Shown piece after piece: positions 36,401 to 42,833 of a stretch of 42,833 nucleotides of DNA. A program made the position numbers and the translations under genes. The notes under the pieces are model-generated. The model had not been told where the DNA came from, made no database searches, and saw nothing but the letters and a program-made list of their open reading frames with translations. The stretch comes from Eubacteriales Family XIII. Incertae Sedis bacterium (GTDB lineage: Bacteria; Bacillota; Clostridia; Peptostreptococcales; Anaerovoracaceae): positions 1-42,833 of the forward strand of contig JAISMX010000005.1 in the NCBI GenBank assembly GCA_031276515.1. Reading direction: 5' to 3'. Position 1 is the stretch's first letter; each line of letters begins with the position of its first letter.

Positions 36401-38227
36401 TTATTGCGCCGACGCTTCAAATTGACTGTTGTGGAGGTCGGCGTAGAAGCCGCCTTTCTCCAACAAGGCCCGGTGATTCCCGCTCTCGATGATGTCGCCG
36501 TCCCGCATCACCAAAATCAGATCGGCATTTTTGACGGTGGACAGGCGATGGGCGATGACGAACGAGGTTCGCCCCGCCATCAGCTTGTCCATCGCCTCCT
36601 GAATCAACAGCTCGGTTCGGGTGTCCACGCTGCCGGTCGCTTCGTCCAAGATCAGCATCGGCGCGTTTTGTATCATGGCGCGGGCAATGGCGACAAGCTG
36701 TCGCTGCCCCTGAGAAAGACTCGTCTTGTCATTCAACATTGAATCGTATCCTTGCGGAAGCGTTTGGATAAAGCGATGCAAGCCCACCGCTTTGCAGACG
36801 GCGGCCACCCGGTCGTCCGTCACTCCTTGCTTGCGGTAGACGATGTTTTCCTTGACGGTTCCGTCAAACAGCCAGGTGTCCTGCAATACCATCGCAAACT
36901 GCTCGTGCACGTTTTCGCGCCGAACCCGAATCGTCGGAACGCCGTCCAGCAGAATCTCTCCGCCGTCCAATTCATAAAAGCGCATGAGCAGGTTGACGAT
37001 CGTGGTCTTGCCCGCGCCCGTCGGCCCGACAATCGCCACCTTCTGTCCGGCTTTGATTTTTGCCGAAAAATCGCGAATGATCGCCTTGTCCGGCGTATAG
37101 CCGAAATTCACATGGCAAAACTCCACATCGCCTTTTACGGCGGTGAGCTCTGTTGTCTTTTGGCTCTCGTCGGGCAACTCCTCTTCCTCAAAGAAATCGA
37201 ACACGCGTTCGCCGGCGGCGACGGCTCTTTGCAGGTTTTGAAACGCTTGCGCGATTTGGGAGAGAGGCTGCGTGAAAAGACGAACATACAGCATGAACGC
37301 GACGATTACGCCGAAAGTGACGGTTCCGTTCATGGCGAGCGCCGCGCCCACCACGCAAACCGCCACATAGCCAAAGTTCCCGACGAACATCATGATGGGC
37401 ATCATCAAGCCGGACATGAACTGGCTTTTCCGGCCGCTGTCAAACAAATCTTGATTCACGGCTTCAAAGAAGCGCCCGGCCTCCTTGCCTCCATTATAGG
37501 CTTTCACCACGTTGTGGCCCGCGTATACCTCCTCCACATGACCGTTGACGACGCCCAGATCGCGTTGCTGCTTTACGAAGTATTTTTGTGATTTTGCCAT
37601 GATGACGGACATGAGCGCGAAGCCGGGGACGCTCGCGCCAATGGCCGTCAACGCCATAATCGGGTTGTTGCGGAACATCATGATTGCGGCGCCGAAAAGC
37701 ATGGTCGCCGATGTCACCAGAGTCCCGACGCTTTGGTTCAGAGCCATGCCAATCGCGTCTATATCGTTCGTCACGCGACTGAGCACATCGCCATGGCTCA
37801 CCTTGTCAAAGTATTTGAGGGGCAGCCGGTTGATCTTTCCGGAGATGCCGCTGCGCATGTTCTTGGCGATTTTCTGCGTCGCCGTCGCCAGCATATAGCC
37901 TTGAAGAAAGCTGAGGATGGTCGATCCCGCATAAAGCATAACCAGTAAACGCGCGATGTCGGTTATCGCGTCAAAATCCATCGCGCCCGCAACCGGATTG
38001 CCGCCCGCCAACGCGGGCAAGCCCTTCAGAATCTCATCGGTCATTTCCTTCAGCTTATCCGGACCGACGATCTGCAACGCCGCGCCGATAGCCGCCAAAA
38101 CAAGCGCGGCGACCATGACGGGCATGTATCCTTTGCAGTAAACGATGAGCTTTCCGCAGGTTTTCCGGAAATGATTGGGTTTTCCTGCCGCGCCGCCGTT
38201 CATCGAAGCCCGTCCCTTCGGCCCCAT
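36401..38227 (-). CDS. ABC exporter half-transporter with canonical ATP site (second subunit)
   Basis: A 608-residue fused ABC exporter half: six membrane helices in residues about 25-330 (PLKYFDKVSHGDVLSRVTND is the coupling-helix region), then the ATPase domain with Walker A GPTGAGKTT, Q-loop MVLQDTWLFDGTV, signature SLSQGQRQ, Walker B MLILDEATGSVDTRT with the catalytic Glu, and switch IAHRLSTVKNAD. It pairs with the gene upstream to form a heterodimeric exporter of the BmrCD/YfiBC kind, probably exporting drugs or peptides. The start is uncertain: ATG 38227 or 38203; a GTG overlapping the upstream stop (38279) is out of frame with this protein. Confidence 0.93.
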   Translation of the reverse strand: MGPKGRASMNGGAAGKPNHFRKTCGKLIVYCKGYMPVMVAALVLAAIGAALQIVGPDKLKEMTDEILKGLPALAGGNPVAGAMDFDAITDIARLLVMLYAGSTILSFLQGYMLATATQKIAKNMRSGISGKINRLPLKYFDKVSHGDVLSRVTNDIDAIGMALNQSVGTLVTSATMLFGAAIMMFRNNPIMALTAIGASVPGFALMSVIMAKSQKYFVKQQRDLGVVNGHVEEVYAGHNVVKAYNGGKEAGRFFEAVNQDLFDSGRKSQFMSGLMMPIMMFVGNFGYVAVCVVGAALAMNGTVTFGVIVAFMLYVRLFTQPLSQIAQAFQNLQRAVAAGERVFDFFEEEELPDESQKTTELTAVKGDVEFCHVNFGYTPDKAIIRDFSAKIKAGQKVAIVGPTGAGKTTIVNLLMRFYELDGGEILLDGVPTIRVRRENVHEQFAMVLQDTWLFDGTVKENIVYRKQGVTDDRVAAVCKAVGLHRFIQTLPQGYDSMLNDKTSLSQGQRQLVAIARAMIQNAPMLILDEATGSVDTRTELLIQEAMDKLMAGRTSFVIAHRLSTVKNADLILVMRDGDIIESGNHRALLEKGGFYADLHNSQFEASAQ

Positions 38228-38275
38228 CCCATCGGAGCGCCCGCAGACCCGCTTCGATTCCCGCCTTTGCTTTGC

Positions 38276-40039
38276 TCACGCATGAAGCAAGTCCTCCTCG
38301 CTCAATTGGCTCATAGCAATCTGCTTGTAAACCGCGCAGGTTCGCAGCAGATCCTTGTGCTTGCCTTGCCCCACGACCCTGCCCTCGTCCAGCACGACAA
38401 TCCTGTCGGCATCCAGGATCGTGCCGATGCGCTGCGCCACAATCATGCCGGTCACGCCCGCCGTTTCCTTTTTCAGCGCGCTGCGCAGGATGCGATCCGT
38501 CTTGTAATCCAGCGCCGAGAAGGAATCGTCGAAGATGTATATCTCCGGCTTGCGGCAGACGGCGCGAGCAATGGCGAGGCGCTGTTTCTGCCCGCCGGAC
38601 ACGTTCGCGCCGCCTTGGGCGATGTTCGCCCCATAGCCGCCCTCCATGCCTTCCACAAAATCGGCGCCCTGCGCAATGCGCACGGCTCTCTTGACATCCT
38701 CGTCGGAAAATCCGCTCCCGCCGTTGTCGCCGTAGGCCACGTTGGAGGAAACCGTTCCGCGAAACAGCACCGCCTTTTGCGGAACATAGCCTATTTTGTT
38801 GTGCAGGGCTTCCTGCGTGTACTCCCGGACATTCAGGCCGTCGATCAGCACCTCTCCCTCGGTCGCGTCAAAGAATCGAGGCACGAGGTTTATGAGCGTT
38901 GACTTCCCGCTGCCGGTGGAACCGATGAAGGCGATGGTCTCGCCCCGGCGCACCGTGAAGCTCACGTCCTTCAGCGCGTAATCCGCCGCGTCCGGATATT
39001 TGAAGCTCACATGGTTGAAGGTGACTTCGCCGCGAATGCCGCGCGGACTCTCCGTCTCGCTCCCGTCCAAGATGGTCGGCGCGGTTTCCAGCACCTCATT
39101 GATGCGTTTTGCGGAAACGCCGGCGCGGGGGAGCATTACAAAGATAACGATCAGCATCATGAAGGACAGGATCACCTGCACGGCGTAGCTTGAAAACACG
39201 ACCATGTCGGAAAACAGCGTCAATTTGTCCGTCATCCGCGCCGCATCGATCAGATAAGCGCCAATCCAATAGATGGCGAGAGACAGCCCGCTCAGGATCA
39301 CCGTCATGACAGGCATCATGATCGCCATGGCACGGCCGGTGAAAAGATGGGTGGCGGTCAATTCGTCATTCGCCCGCTCAAACTTTTCCTCTTGATAGCC
39401 TTCGGCGTTGTACGCCCTGATCACGCGAAGACCCGTCAGGTTCTCGCGGGTGACGCGGTTTATATTGTCGGTCAGGGCTTGCATTTTCCTGAATTTCGGC
39501 ACAACAAATATCGCAATGAGGCTGATCGTCACCACCAAAACGACAATCGCCGCCCCCGTCGTCAGCGTCCATTCGGCGCCTTTCCCCGCGATTTTGACGA
39601 TTGCCCACACCGCCGTGATAGGCGCTTTGACGACAATCATCAGCCCCATTGTGACCAGCATTTGAATCTGCGTGATGTCGTTGGTCGAGCGGGTGATCAG
39701 ACTGTCGGTGGAAAAACGGTTGATCTCCTCCATCGAGAAGGACTCCACCCTGTTAAAGAGCAGACTGCGCAAGTCCCTTGAGAATGTGGCGGCAATCCGG
39801 GCGGCGAAAAAACCGACGATGACGGCGGCGGCCAGACTGCCAAGGGTACACAGCAACATCTTGCCCCCGGCCAGCCGGATATCGCTCATGGCGCTGCCGG
39901 GCGTCTGCACCAGCACGGTGATTTCGGCCATGTATTCCGGCGACTTCAAGTCCAGCCAAACCTGCGCCACGATGAAGATTAGACAGACGAGCGCCATCAG
40001 CCATTCTTTGCGCTTGAGGTATTTGAAAATTTTGACCAC
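38276..40039 (-). CDS. ABC exporter half-transporter with degenerate ATP site (first subunit)
   Basis: A 587-residue fused ABC exporter half. It begins VVKIFKYLKRKEWLMALVCL and has six membrane helices with RSTNDITQIQML as the coupling region. The ATPase domain has Walker A GSTGSGKST, Q-loop GYVPQKAVLFRGTV, signature NVSGGQKQR and Walker B IYIFDDSFSALD, where Asp replaces the catalytic Glu; the switch is VAQRIGTIL, with Gln in place of His. These changes mark the degenerate site typical of one subunit in heterodimeric exporters. GTG at 40039 has GGGAG 8 bases upstream; the longer frame upstream has no family similarity. The stop is 48 bases before the partner's ATG. Confidence 0.93.
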   Translation of the reverse strand: MVKIFKYLKRKEWLMALVCLIFIVAQVWLDLKSPEYMAEITVLVQTPGSAMSDIRLAGGKMLLCTLGSLAAAVIVGFFAARIAATFSRDLRSLLFNRVESFSMEEINRFSTDSLITRSTNDITQIQMLVTMGLMIVVKAPITAVWAIVKIAGKGAEWTLTTGAAIVVLVVTISLIAIFVVPKFRKMQALTDNINRVTRENLTGLRVIRAYNAEGYQEEKFERANDELTATHLFTGRAMAIMMPVMTVILSGLSLAIYWIGAYLIDAARMTDKLTLFSDMVVFSSYAVQVILSFMMLIVIFVMLPRAGVSAKRINEVLETAPTILDGSETESPRGIRGEVTFNHVSFKYPDAADYALKDVSFTVRRGETIAFIGSTGSGKSTLINLVPRFFDATEGEVLIDGLNVREYTQEALHNKIGYVPQKAVLFRGTVSSNVAYGDNGGSGFSDEDVKRAVRIAQGADFVEGMEGGYGANIAQGGANVSGGQKQRLAIARAVCRKPEIYIFDDSFSALDYKTDRILRSALKKETAGVTGMIVAQRIGTILDADRIVVLDEGRVVGQGKHKDLLRTCAVYKQIAMSQLSEEDLLHA

Positions 40040-40262
40040 GGGTTTTCTCCCGGCGACGTCTTTCGCAAGACCTTCCCATACGGGTGGGACGCATCCGCGT
40101 CCGCAACGATTTCCAATTTGTTTTCGGCGATCATCTCTTTGATGCGCAGCGCGTACCGCCATGCATGGGTTTTTCGCTGCCGTATGTTTCTCATAGATGC
40201 AAAATGGATCCGAACGCTGAACGGAGTGTGCGTTTGGATTGTCCGCGCCCCCGTCGCCGCCA

Positions 40263-40643
40263 TCACGATAAAAATTGCGACGCCGATTTAATGAAGCCCT
40301 CATGCGGGTAATGCCGCAGGTTGCCCGTAATCAAGAATGCGCCGTATTCTTTGGCGACTTCATAAAACTTCTTGTCTTCTTCATCCGCAAAATCCAAATC
40401 GCAAGGCGCGGCGACAACCGCAATCCCGTCATCGCGGATTTTGTTGATCAATATCCCGACCTTCGCGCGTCCGAAAGCAAACTTAGAGCGGCTGAGCACC
40501 TCCTTGTATTCCGTCAAAATCCGCGCGTCGTAAAAAAGCAACAACTCGTCACGGATAAACATATTGAGTATCTTGGCGGCGTTGCCGTCCTTCGACCACA
40601 GCGCCGAAACAAGGATGTTCGTGTCCAAAACCACCCTTGTCAT
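40263..40643 (-). CDS. PIN-domain toxin of a type II toxin-antitoxin pair
   Basis: A 126-residue PIN-domain protein of the COG1569 type. It starts VVLDTNILVSALWS with the first catalytic Asp; LLFYDARILTEYKEVL carries the Glu and DFADEEDKKFYEVA the second acidic pair; it ends with LITGNLRHYPHEGF. PIN toxins are metal-dependent ribonucleases. The ATG overlaps the antitoxin stop (ATGA), so the two are co-translated and regulated from the antitoxin promoter. It lies between the methyltransferase and the ABC exporter in what looks like accessory DNA. Confidence 0.92.
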   Translation of the reverse strand: MTRVVLDTNILVSALWSKDGNAAKILNMFIRDELLLFYDARILTEYKEVLSRSKFAFGRAKVGILINKIRDDGIAVVAAPCDLDFADEEDKKFYEVAKEYGAFLITGNLRHYPHEGFIKSASQFLS

Positions 40644-40939
40644 TTGGCGTTTTTCCTCTTTTCGTCGCGATACGCTTGAATTTCGGCGTCAATCTCCTCA
40701 TCGTTCAAAAATCCGCGCTCGCCGGCTTCCTCGCGCATATCGCCTACGATACGGAGTACCTTTGCCTGACGAATCAATCGCAAGGTTTCTTCAAAATTGT
40801 TTTCCGAAACATTCAACAGCAATGCCGTGGGCTTGCCGTTGTTGGTTACGATGATTTCATCATCGCGGCTCAGTTTATCCCAAATCTCCCGCGAAGAACT
40901 GCGAAAGTCTCTGACCGTAACAAATTGCATTGTATTCAT
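40640..40939 (-). CDS. Phd/YefM-family antitoxin
   Basis: A 99-residue antitoxin. Residues 1-60 are the Phd/YefM DNA-binding fold (FVTVRDFRSSSREIWDKL and DDEIIVTNNGKPTALLLNV); the C-terminal half is charged and helical (EEAGERGFLNDEEIDAEIQA), the expected toxin-wrapping part. It neutralises the PIN toxin and should repress the operon. ATG at 40939 has AGGGGG 4-5 bases upstream, better placed than for ATG 40930. A promoter with an overlapping palindrome lies just upstream. Confidence 0.92.
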   Translation of the reverse strand: MNTMQFVTVRDFRSSSREIWDKLSRDDEIIVTNNGKPTALLLNVSENNFEETLRLIRQAKVLRIVGDMREEAGERGFLNDEEIDAEIQAYRDEKRKNAK

Positions 40940-40957
40940 ACACCCCCTTGCTTTTTC

Positions 40958-40994
40958 ATGATATCATTATACACAATCGTCACTCAAATGTCGA
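40958..40994 (-). promoter_or_regulatory. promoter and candidate operator of the toxin-antitoxin pair
   Basis: Minus strand: -35 TCGACA (40989-40994), 17 bases, -10 TATAAT (40966-40971). A perfect 10-base palindrome ATGATATCAT (40958-40967) overlaps the -10 and the start-site area, a position where a Phd-type antitoxin could repress its own operon. The -35 is inside the end of the methyltransferase gene. Confidence 0.65.
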
Positions 40995-41985
40995 TGATTT
41001 TCTTTATTTCTTCGGCAATGGCACGGATGACCGGCACCGATACCGAGTTGCCGAGCTGCTTATACAAATGCACATCGGACAGGGGCAGCCTGAAGCCGTC
41101 CGGATAGCCTTGAAGCCTTGCCCATTCGCGCGGAGTCATCTTCCTGACGCCCTCCTCGTTTATTTCGCCCCGAATGCGCGTAACGGGAGTGCGGTCCGTC
41201 TGCCGCATGTCAATCAACAAATTGCGTTCCCGACCCATGCCGCCGCAAACAATGGCGCCGGCGACATCGTCCAAGCCTCTGATTTCATATCCGAAGCCGT
41301 GCCCCTTGGCTTCGTGCCGCGCTCTGTGGCGGCGAAGCGTTTCAAGATAAACCTTACTCAGATAGTATTTCGGAGAAACGGGTTCTTCTTCAAGGATGTC
41401 GCGGATTCGTTTCGTCGAATCCGCGGGTGCGGGGAACCTGAACGAAGCGCTGTCGATATCGCGCCCGAAAGCGACGATGTATATGCGCTCACGGTTTTGG
41501 GGAACCCCAAAATCCCTGCTGTTTAAGACGCGCGCGTGTACCGTGTATCCCAACTCCGCAAGCGTCCCTCTGATAATATCGAAAGTGCGCCCCTTGTCAT
41601 GCGTCATAAGGCCTTTCACGTTTTCGCAGAAGATGGCCTTGGGCTTATGCAAAGAGCAAATCCGCGCCACATCGAAGAAGAGCGTTCCGCGAGACCTGCC
41701 TTTATAGTTGTCCGTGAAGCCTTTTCTTTGCCCGGCGAGGCTGAACGCTTGGCACGGAAAACCCGCCAAACAGATGTCGAAAGCGGGAATTTTCCCCTCC
41801 TCGATTTTTGTTATGTCTCCGGCGATATCGAAAGCATCCGCGAAGTTCGCTTTATAGGTCTTTTGCGCGTGCTCGTCCCATTCGCTCACAAATACCGTTT
41901 TTAATTTTTTTCCGAATGCCTGCTCAAATCCGAGGCGTATCCCGCCGATCCCGGCAAACAGATCGATAGAAGTCAATGGTTTCAT
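40984..41985 (-). CDS. DNA (cytosine-5-)-methyltransferase
   Basis: A 333-residue C5 methyltransferase. Motif I DLFAGIGGIRLGFE, motif IV GFPCQAFS with catalytic Cys78, motif VI ENVKGL, motif VIII QNRERIYIV, a target-recognition region around GHGFGYEIRGLDDVAGAI, and motifs IX-X REWARLQGYPDGF and KQLGNSVSVPV. The target sequence cannot be predicted. No restriction endonuclease is visible beside it, so it is either an orphan or its partner is elsewhere. ATG at 41985 has only a distant AAAGGA. It begins 24 bases after tRNA-Leu in the rRNA operon, and its base composition appears less GC-rich than the housekeeping genes, which suggests acquisition. Confidence 0.96.
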   Translation of the reverse strand: MKPLTSIDLFAGIGGIRLGFEQAFGKKLKTVFVSEWDEHAQKTYKANFADAFDIAGDITKIEEGKIPAFDICLAGFPCQAFSLAGQRKGFTDNYKGRSRGTLFFDVARICSLHKPKAIFCENVKGLMTHDKGRTFDIIRGTLAELGYTVHARVLNSRDFGVPQNRERIYIVAFGRDIDSASFRFPAPADSTKRIRDILEEEPVSPKYYLSKVYLETLRRHRARHEAKGHGFGYEIRGLDDVAGAIVCGGMGRERNLLIDMRQTDRTPVTRIRGEINEEGVRKMTPREWARLQGYPDGFRLPLSDVHLYKQLGNSVSVPVIRAIAEEIKKIIDI

Positions 41986-42009
41986 CTCGAACAGCGTCCT
42001 TTAAGCGGA

Positions 42010-42092
42010 TGGTGCGCTCGGAGGGACTTGAACCCCCACGGTCTCCCACCGGATCCTAAATCCGGCGCGTCTGCCGATTCCGCCACGAGCGC
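42010..42092 (-). tRNA. tRNA-Leu (anticodon TAG)
   Basis: Class II tRNA with encoded CCA. Acceptor GCGCTCG/CGAGCGC, D-arm TGGCGGAATCGGCAGACGC, anticodon stem CCGGA/TCCGG around TTTAGGA (anticodon TAG, reading CUA-type Leu codons), a variable arm and T loop GTTCAAGTC. It is the last RNA of the rRNA operon and is followed 24 bases later by the methyltransferase gene. Confidence 0.96.
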
Positions 42093-42131
42093 ACATGCGG
42101 CATTTGCCGAAACATTCCCGAGAAAAGCAGA

Positions 42132-42147
42132 AATCCTTGCAAGGATT
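42132..42147. repeat. 16-base perfect palindrome between two tRNAs
   Basis: AATCCTTGCAAGGATT is a perfect palindrome in the 86-base spacer between tRNA-Leu and tRNA-Glu. GCAAGGAT is repeated at 42163-42170, allowing alternative pairings. It may form a processing hairpin in the rRNA operon transcript; function unproven. Confidence 0.7.
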
Positions 42148-42178
42148 ACAAAATCTGTTTCCGCAAGGATAATTTAAC

Positions 42179-42253
42179 TGGTGACCCTACCGGGACTCGA
42201 ACCCGGGTTACTGCCGTGAAAGGGCAGTGTCTTAACCGCTTGACCATAGGGCC
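42179..42253 (-). tRNA. tRNA-Glu (anticodon TTC)
   Basis: A 75-base tRNA with encoded CCA. Acceptor GGCCCTA/TAGGGTC (one G-U pair), D-arm TGGTCAAGCGGTTAAGACA, anticodon stem CTGCC/GGCAG around CTTTCAC (anticodon TTC) and T arm CCGGGTTCGAGTCCCGG. It lies 12 bases after 5S rRNA. Confidence 0.97.
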
Positions 42254-42265
42254 TTAATAAAAAAA

Positions 42266-42381
42266 GCCGGCGACGACCTATTTTCCCGGGCGGCTGCCCG
42301 CCAAGTATCGTCGGCGCAAATGAGCTTAACTTCTGTGTTCGGGATGGGAACAGGTGTAACCTCATCGCTGTAATCACCGGC
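42266..42381 (-). rRNA. rrf: 5S ribosomal RNA
   Basis: A 116-base 5S rRNA. The terminal stem GCCGGTGAT/GTCGCCGGC and the conserved core CCTGTTCCCATCCCGAACAC and AGAAGTTAAGCTC are present. It follows 23S by about 170 bases, a spacer without genes. Confidence 0.95.
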
Positions 42382-42553
42382 ACGGCTGAAGGGTCCATGG
42401 CGGGGAAAAGGAACCCGCGGCGCGACGCCCTCAAAACCGAACAAGAAGAATCTTTTCAACGAACGCGACATCCCGAAAGTTTCCGGGGAAGAAGGCTCCG
42501 CTCGTCGCCGAACGGCCCTTCGCACCCTTCCCCTTTGTTTTTCTTTGTTCTTT

Positions 42554-42833
42554 TGGTCAAGCGTTCGACCCATTAGTATCGGTCAGCTGAACATGTCGCC
42601 ATGCGTACACCTCCGACCTATCGACGTGATGGTCTCTCACGGGTCTTACCTTTTCAGGAGGAAATCTCTTCTTGTGGGGGGCTTCGCACTTAGATGCTTT
42701 CAGCGCTTATCCCTTCCATACGCGGCTACCCGGCCGTGCCCTTGGCAGGACAACCGGTGCACCGGAGGTATGTCCATCCCGGTCCTCTCGTACTGAGGAC
42801 AGCTCCACTCAAATTTCCGACGCCCACAGCGGA
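42554..42833 (-). rRNA. rrl: 23S ribosomal RNA, 3' end (partial)
   Basis: The last 280 or so bases of 23S rRNA, running off the right edge. The conserved segments TCCGCTGTGGGCGTCGGAAA near the edge, GAGAGGACCGGGATGGACAT, TGAAAGCATCTAAGTGCGAA and the terminal GCTGACCGATACTAATGGGT are all visible on the minus strand. The 3' terminus is set at the end of CGCTTGACC; its exact base is approximate. Confidence 0.95.

Noticed and set aside
39997-40266. Small minus-strand frame of 89 codons upstream of the ABC exporter genes
   Set aside because: No ribosome-binding site, no recognised domain, and it overlaps the start of the first ABC gene. A MarR-type regulator often precedes such exporters, but this frame does not resemble one.
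42010-42092. tRNA with anticodon TAG as amber suppressor for serS
   Set aside because: Anticodon 5'-UAG reads CUA-type Leu codons; a UAG suppressor would need anticodon CUA. No such tRNA is seen in the window.

Overview
The window looks like a GC-rich Gram-positive bacterium of the Firmicutes, most likely an uncultured Clostridia-type lineage. The grounds are gene order and content: dgt-dnaG-rpoD-trmK-nif3, rpsO-pnp, tsaE-rimI-tsaD, an FMN riboswitch in front of an ECF riboflavin S component, a DUF1292 protein, SLH-domain surface protein, and consensus SigA promoters with strong GGAGG ribosome-binding sites. The species cannot be told from the sequence.

Layout. 1-8842 (minus strand) is a housekeeping block: M16 peptidase, dut, dgt, dnaG, rpoD, trmK, nif3, then a DUF805 protein and an acyl-CoA dehydrogenase that runs off the left edge. 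9012-18552 (minus) is an envelope block. A transglutaminase-like protein, an adenylation enzyme, a carrier protein, an MBOAT acyltransferase, an SGNH-like protein and a putative lipoprotein form a Dlt-like operon with its own promoter and terminator. It is followed by a separately promoted phosphodiester-glycosidase protein with three SLH domains. 18749-21195 is rpsO-pnp; 21369-22211 is a MerR-type regulator. 22470-25501 (plus) holds promoter, FMN riboswitch, terminator, ribU, tsaE, rimI and tsaD. 25565-29551 holds an HTH protein, a serS broken by an in-frame TAG, a tRNA-Leu transcribed the other way, an FAD-dependent dehydrogenase and a DUF1292 protein. 29651-31428 (plus) is ilvD. 31470-34264 is an OPT transporter with a P1-family peptidase; 34601-35938 is gdhA. 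36401-41985 looks like accessory DNA: a heterodimeric ABC exporter, a Phd/PIN toxin-antitoxin pair and a C5 DNA methyltransferase. This sits directly downstream of a ribosomal RNA operon (23S-5S-tRNA-Glu-tRNA-Leu) that enters from the right edge.

How the parts work together. The Dlt-like operon supplies every step needed to activate a carboxylic (probably amino) acid, load it on a carrier, pass it through the membrane and attach it to a surface polymer, but its adenylation and SGNH proteins differ from canonical DltA and DltD at key residues. The SLH protein downstream would be anchored to a cell-wall polysaccharide. The OPT transporter and P1 peptidase suggest peptide uptake followed by hydrolysis; gdhA may assimilate or release ammonia nearby.

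The observations I consider most worth checking are the amber codon inside serS, the unusual Dlt-like cluster, and the methyltransferase gene that starts 24 bases after a tRNA in an rRNA operon with no visible terminator between them.
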